Source of the DNA: Streptomyces caniscabiei
GTDB lineage: Bacteria > Actinomycetota > Actinomycetes > Streptomycetales > Streptomycetaceae
Direction: 5' to 3'
Assembly (NCBI RefSeq): GCF_014930365.1
Contig: NZ_JABXWI010000006.1
Span: forward strand, 310,001 to 374,000
Length of the DNA: 64,000 bases
A model generated the notes under the pieces. The model searched no databases and was not told the origin of the DNA. It worked only from the letters and a program-made list of their open reading frames with translations. Below, one piece after another: positions 61,240 through 64,000 of this stretch. Numbering within the stretch: the stretch's first letter is position 1; each line of letters starts with the position of its first letter. The translations under genes were made by a program, and so were the position numbers.

Positions 61240-62372
61240 GACGACCCGCCCGACACAGCACCGGCACCGGAACCGGCACCGGAATCGGCCTCCGAACCGG
61301 TACCCGAACCCGCACCCGCCCCGGACCCGGCGTCACCACCGCGGCTCGCGCCCCCGGGCTCCCGGTAGTGGTGGTACGCGTGATGCGAGGCGAACCCCAG
61401 CCCCCCGTACAGCGCCCGCGCCCCCGCGTTGTCCGCCTCCACCTGGAGCCACCCCGCCGAGGCCCCCTCGTCCAGCGCCCGCCGGGCCAGCGCGGCCATC
61501 ACGGTCGTCGCGAGCCCCCGCCGCCGCTGGGCCGGATCGACCTCGACGGCCGCGAAACCGGCCCACCGCCCGTCCACCACGCACCGCCCGATGGCGGCGG
61601 GACCCGCGCCGCCGGCTCCCGGCACGGTCGCGAACCACACCGAAGGCCCGCTCCCGAGCACCTTCAGCGCGACCTCGCCGAGCCCCTTGCGCTGGTAGCG
61701 GCCGAGCCACGCCTCGTCCGCCGTGCGCGACAGCTCGACCCCGGCCCCCTCCCGGTCCGCGACCGGCGCGAGAGCGCCGATCCACAGCTCGGCGGTCACC
61801 TCACGGACCCAGCCACGGTCCGCCACCTCCGCGCACAGCAGCTCCTGCGTCCCCTCGGCGCCCGTGGCCAGCTGGAGGAAGGCGGGCAGCCCCCGGGCCG
61901 CGTACCAGCCGCGCACGGCCGTCAGCGCGTCGTCCAGGGGCATTCCGGGGTCCCCCAAGGGCAGCACCGAGTTGGCACGCCGGGTGAAACCGGAGGCGGC
62001 CCGCAGCTCCCACTCGCCGAGCCGCTCCCGTTCGACCGGCTGCCAGGCCCGCGCGGCGACCCGCGCCAACTCCGCGTACGAGGCGGCAGGCCCACGCCGA
62101 CGGGCCGGGGCGGCGGGCACGACCTTCCCCGCGACCAGCGACGTCTCCTCGATCCGTACCCGCTCCCCGTTCCGGCGGGTGATCAACAGGACACCGCCGT
62201 CCCATGATGTGAGAACACCAACCGTGTCAGTGAATTTCCCACCCCCGGCGACAGCGTCGTCGAGGCAGCGCACGGACACGCGTTTGCCCACGTCAGCAGC
62301 AGAGACACGGATCTCGAGCCGTCCACCGGCAGAGATTTCCACAGGTCTGTCCACCCCTCCTGTTCGGATCAT
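61236..62372 (-). CDS. GNAT-family N-acetyltransferase, 378 aa
   Basis: The first 80 residues form an all-beta domain (V-G-K-R-V-S-V-R and L-L-I-T-R-R-N-G-E-R-V). The acetyltransferase part has the acetyl-CoA loop R-R-R-G-L-A-T near residue 288 and N-A-G-A-R-A-L-Y-G-G-L-G-F. The C-terminus is a low-complexity Gly/Ser/Ala tail with repeated G-S-G and S-G-A units. The acceptor is unknown. It is the first gene of a two-gene unit with the SirB1-like gene. Confidence 0.87.
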   Translation of the reverse strand: MIRTGGVDRPVEISAGGRLEIRVSAADVGKRVSVRCLDDAVAGGGKFTDTVGVLTSWDGGVLLITRRNGERVRIEETSLVAGKVVPAAPARRRGPAASYAELARVAARAWQPVERERLGEWELRAASGFTRRANSVLPLGDPGMPLDDALTAVRGWYAARGLPAFLQLATGAEGTQELLCAEVADRGWVREVTAELWIGALAPVADREGAGVELSRTADEAWLGRYQRKGLGEVALKVLGSGPSVWFATVPGAGGAGPAAIGRCVVDGRWAGFAAVEVDPAQRRRGLATTVMAALARRALDEGASAGWLQVEADNAGARALYGGLGFASHHAYHHYREPGGASRGGDAGSGAGAGSGTGSEADSGAGSGAGAVSGGSS

Positions 62373-62482
62373 GCCCCGGAACGGAGATACTAGGTGCGGG
62401 CATCGACGACGCCGCGCTCCCGCGCGCCAGGCGGCGGAGCCTGAGGAGGCCCGCCAGCGCCCTATCGAGGAGGAACGACAGC

Positions 62483-62800
62483 GTGACCTACGTCATCGCG
62501 CAGCCTTGTGTCGACGTCAAGGACAAGGCGTGCATCGAGGAGTGCCCGGTCGACTGCATCTACGAGGGGCAGCGGTCCCTCTACATCCACCCGGATGAAT
62601 GCGTCGACTGCGGCGCCTGCGAGCCGGTGTGCCCGGTCGAGGCGATCTTCTACGAGGACGACACCCCGGAGGAGTGGAAGGACTACTACAAGGCGAACGT
62701 CGAGTTCTTCGACGAGCTCGGCTCGCCCGGTGGTGCCAGCAAGCTCGGTCTGATCGAGCGTGACCACCCCTTCGTCGCCGCACTCCCGCCGCAGGCCTGA
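62483..62800 (+). CDS. fdxA: 7Fe ferredoxin FdxA, 105 aa
   Basis: Cysteines at 9, 17, 21, 25, 40, 43, 46 and 50 match the seven-iron ferredoxins with one small offset: 9, 17 and 50 bind a 3Fe-4S cluster, 21, 40, 43 and 46 bind a 4Fe-4S cluster, and Cys25 is free. Motifs are C-I-E-E-C-P-V-D-C and C-V-D-C-G-A-C-E-P-V-C-P. It is an electron carrier that may serve many redox enzymes, including P450s. GTG at 62483 with GAGGAGG upstream. Confidence 0.94.
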   Translation: MTYVIAQPCVDVKDKACIEECPVDCIYEGQRSLYIHPDECVDCGACEPVCPVEAIFYEDDTPEEWKDYYKANVEFFDELGSPGGASKLGLIERDHPFVAALPPQA

Positions 62801-62851
62801 GAGCGACGCCGCAGGTCCCGGGGCCGAGCCCCGGCGGCCCGCATCCGCGCC

Positions 62852-62902
62852 GCCCCGGTCCCGTACGGCCCGATCAGCATGATCGCCGTACGGGGCCGGG
62901 GC
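62852..62902 (+). terminator. Long hairpin between fdxA and dapC
   Basis: Arms 62852-62868 and 62886-62902 pair over 17 positions with one G-T. The loop itself contains GATCA and TGATC, so the structure extends further. It ends 31 bases before dapC. Confidence 0.75.
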
Positions 62903-62932
62903 GTTCGCCAGTGAGAAAGTGAGCCAGATCCC

Positions 62933-64000
62933 GTGTCCGCAGTCAGCGACCGCCTTCCCGCCTTCCCCTGGGACAAGCTGGAGCCGTACAAGGCGAAGGC
63001 CGCCGCGCACCCCGGTGGCATCGTCGACCTGTCCGTCGGCACCCCCGTCGACCCGGTGCCCGACCTGATCCAGAAAGCGCTGGTCGCGGCGGCGGACTCG
63101 CCGGGCTATCCGACCGTCTGGGGCACCGTCGGACTGCGCGACGCGATCACGGGCTGGCTGGAGCGGCGCCTCGGCGCCCGGGACGTGACCCACAACCACG
63201 TCCTGCCGATCGTCGGCTCCAAGGAACTGGTGGCCTGGCTCCCCACCCAGCTCGGCCTCGGCCCCGGCGACCGGGTCGCGTACCCGCGCCTGGCCTACCC
63301 GACGTACGAGGTGGGCGCCCGGCTCGCCCGCGCGGAGCACGAGGTCTACGACGATCCGACGGACCTGGACCCGGCCGGCCTGAAGCTCCTCTGGCTGAAC
63401 TCGCCGTCCAACCCCACGGGCAGGGTGCTCTCCAAGGACGAGCTGACCCGGATCGTGGCGTGGGCCCGCTCGCACGGCGTCCTGATCTTCTCCGACGAGT
63501 GCTACCTGGAGCTGGGCTGGGAGGCCGACCCGGTCTCGGTCCTCCACCCGGACGTCAACGGCGGCTCGTACGAGGGCATCGTCGCCGTCCACTCCCTCTC
63601 CAAGCGCTCCAACCTGGCGGGGTACCGCGCGGCCTTCCTCGCCGGCGACCCGGACGTCCTCGGCCCGCTCCTGCAGATCCGCAAGCACGGCGGCATGATG
63701 ACCCCGGCCCCCACCCAGGCCGCGGTGGTCGCCGCCCTCGGGGACGATGCCCACGTCCAGGAGCAGCGCGTCCGCTACGCCTCCCGCCGTGCGGCCCTCC
63801 GCGAGGCCCTGGTCGCGCACGGCTTCCGCATCGAACACAGCGAGGCGAGCCTCTACCTGTGGGCCACCCGGGGCGAGTCCTGCTGGACCACCGTCGCCCA
63901 CCTCGCCGACCTCGGCATCCTGGTGGCCCCCGGCGACTTCTACGGCACCGCCGGCGACCACCACGTCCGCGTGGCCTTCACGGCGACGGACGAGCGCGTG
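62933..64000 (+). CDS. dapC: Succinyldiaminopimelate transaminase (3' end outside window)
   Basis: A class I aminotransferase that uses pyridoxal phosphate. The frame has no stop before the window ends, so only 356 codons are seen. Substrate-site and cofactor motifs: V-G-S-K-E-L near residue 94, N-S-P-S-N-P-T-G near 155, D-E-C-Y near 188, and S-L-S-K-R-S-N with Lys224 as the Schiff-base residue. The start V-S-D-R-L-P-A-F-P-W-D-K-L fits DapC of actinobacteria, which makes N-succinyl-LL-diaminopimelate for lysine and peptidoglycan. Position next to fdxA agrees. The GTG at 62933 has only a weak Shine-Dalgarno. Confidence 0.88.
   Translation, partial: MSAVSDRLPAFPWDKLEPYKAKAAAHPGGIVDLSVGTPVDPVPDLIQKALVAAADSPGYPTVWGTVGLRDAITGWLERRLGARDVTHNHVLPIVGSKELVAWLPTQLGLGPGDRVAYPRLAYPTYEVGARLARAEHEVYDDPTDLDPAGLKLLWLNSPSNPTGRVLSKDELTRIVAWARSHGVLIFSDECYLELGWEADPVSVLHPDVNGGSYEGIVAVHSLSKRSNLAGYRAAFLAGDPDVLGPLLQIRKHGGMMTPAPTQAAVVAALGDDAHVQEQRVRYASRRAALREALVAHGFRIEHSEASLYLWATRGESCWTTVAHLADLGILVAPGDFYGTAGDHHVRVAFTATDERV

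Noticed and set aside
1..64000. CRISPR arrays, tRNA or rRNA genes, replication origin, phage genes
   Set aside because: None was seen. No regularly spaced repeats, no cloverleaf sequence and no phage structural or integrase genes were recognised by eye.

Overview
The window is a piece of a Streptomyces chromosome, or that of a very close relative. The evidence is very high G+C with strongly G/C-biased third codon positions, a five-gene bldK oligopeptide permease, a mycothiol gene (mshB), a SpoIIE-type PAS/GAF phosphatase with a RsbW-like ATPase beside it, and many GTG starts with GTGA or ATGA overlaps.

Layout. (1) 1-11.5 kb is an accessory biosynthetic region. It holds two consecutive nonribosomal peptide synthetase (NRPS) proteins, each built A-[N-methyltransferase]-T-C. 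The first is cut by the window edge. An MbtH helper, a decayed berberine-bridge-type FAD oxidase, a cytochrome P450 and a truncated IS21-type transposase follow. No thioesterase is present. (2) 11.8-26.5 kb is ordinary chromosome: a threonine-synthase-like enzyme, a DUF4190/septum-formation membrane protein, a GntR regulator, a SPOR-like small protein, a NUDIX hydrolase, the anti-sigma-like ATPase and SpoIIE phosphatase, a TPM-family-like membrane protein, and a succinate dehydrogenase operon on the minus strand. (3) 27-50 kb is dominated by oligopeptide uptake. It contains an orphan peptide-binding lipoprotein, typA/bipA, bldKABCDE behind a long leader, two tandem secreted six-cysteine proteins, an inverted permease-binding protein-permease set that resembles bldKABC but lacks ATPases, and a third complete Opp/Dpp operon. 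An S9 peptidase faces it. (4) 52-64 kb is housekeeping: mshB, a DUF6113 protein, a large disordered membrane protein with a peptidoglycan-binding-type domain, an ABC exporter joined to a two-component system, a SirB1-like protein, a GNAT acetyltransferase, 7Fe ferredoxin and an N-succinyldiaminopimelate aminotransferase cut by the window edge.

How it works together. The NRPS block probably made or makes an N-methylated peptide core that the P450 could oxidise. Loss of the FAD oxidase and the IS21 remnant suggest remodelling at its right edge. The transporter block probably imports peptides, including developmental signals through BldK. A family of long inverted repeats recurs in the intergenic spaces at 26.6, 44.0 and (half copies) 16.6 and 60.3 kb.

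Limits. All assignments come from reading motifs and gene order. No database search, structure prediction or codon statistics were run. Start sites were chosen by Shine-Dalgarno spacing and overlap with neighbours.
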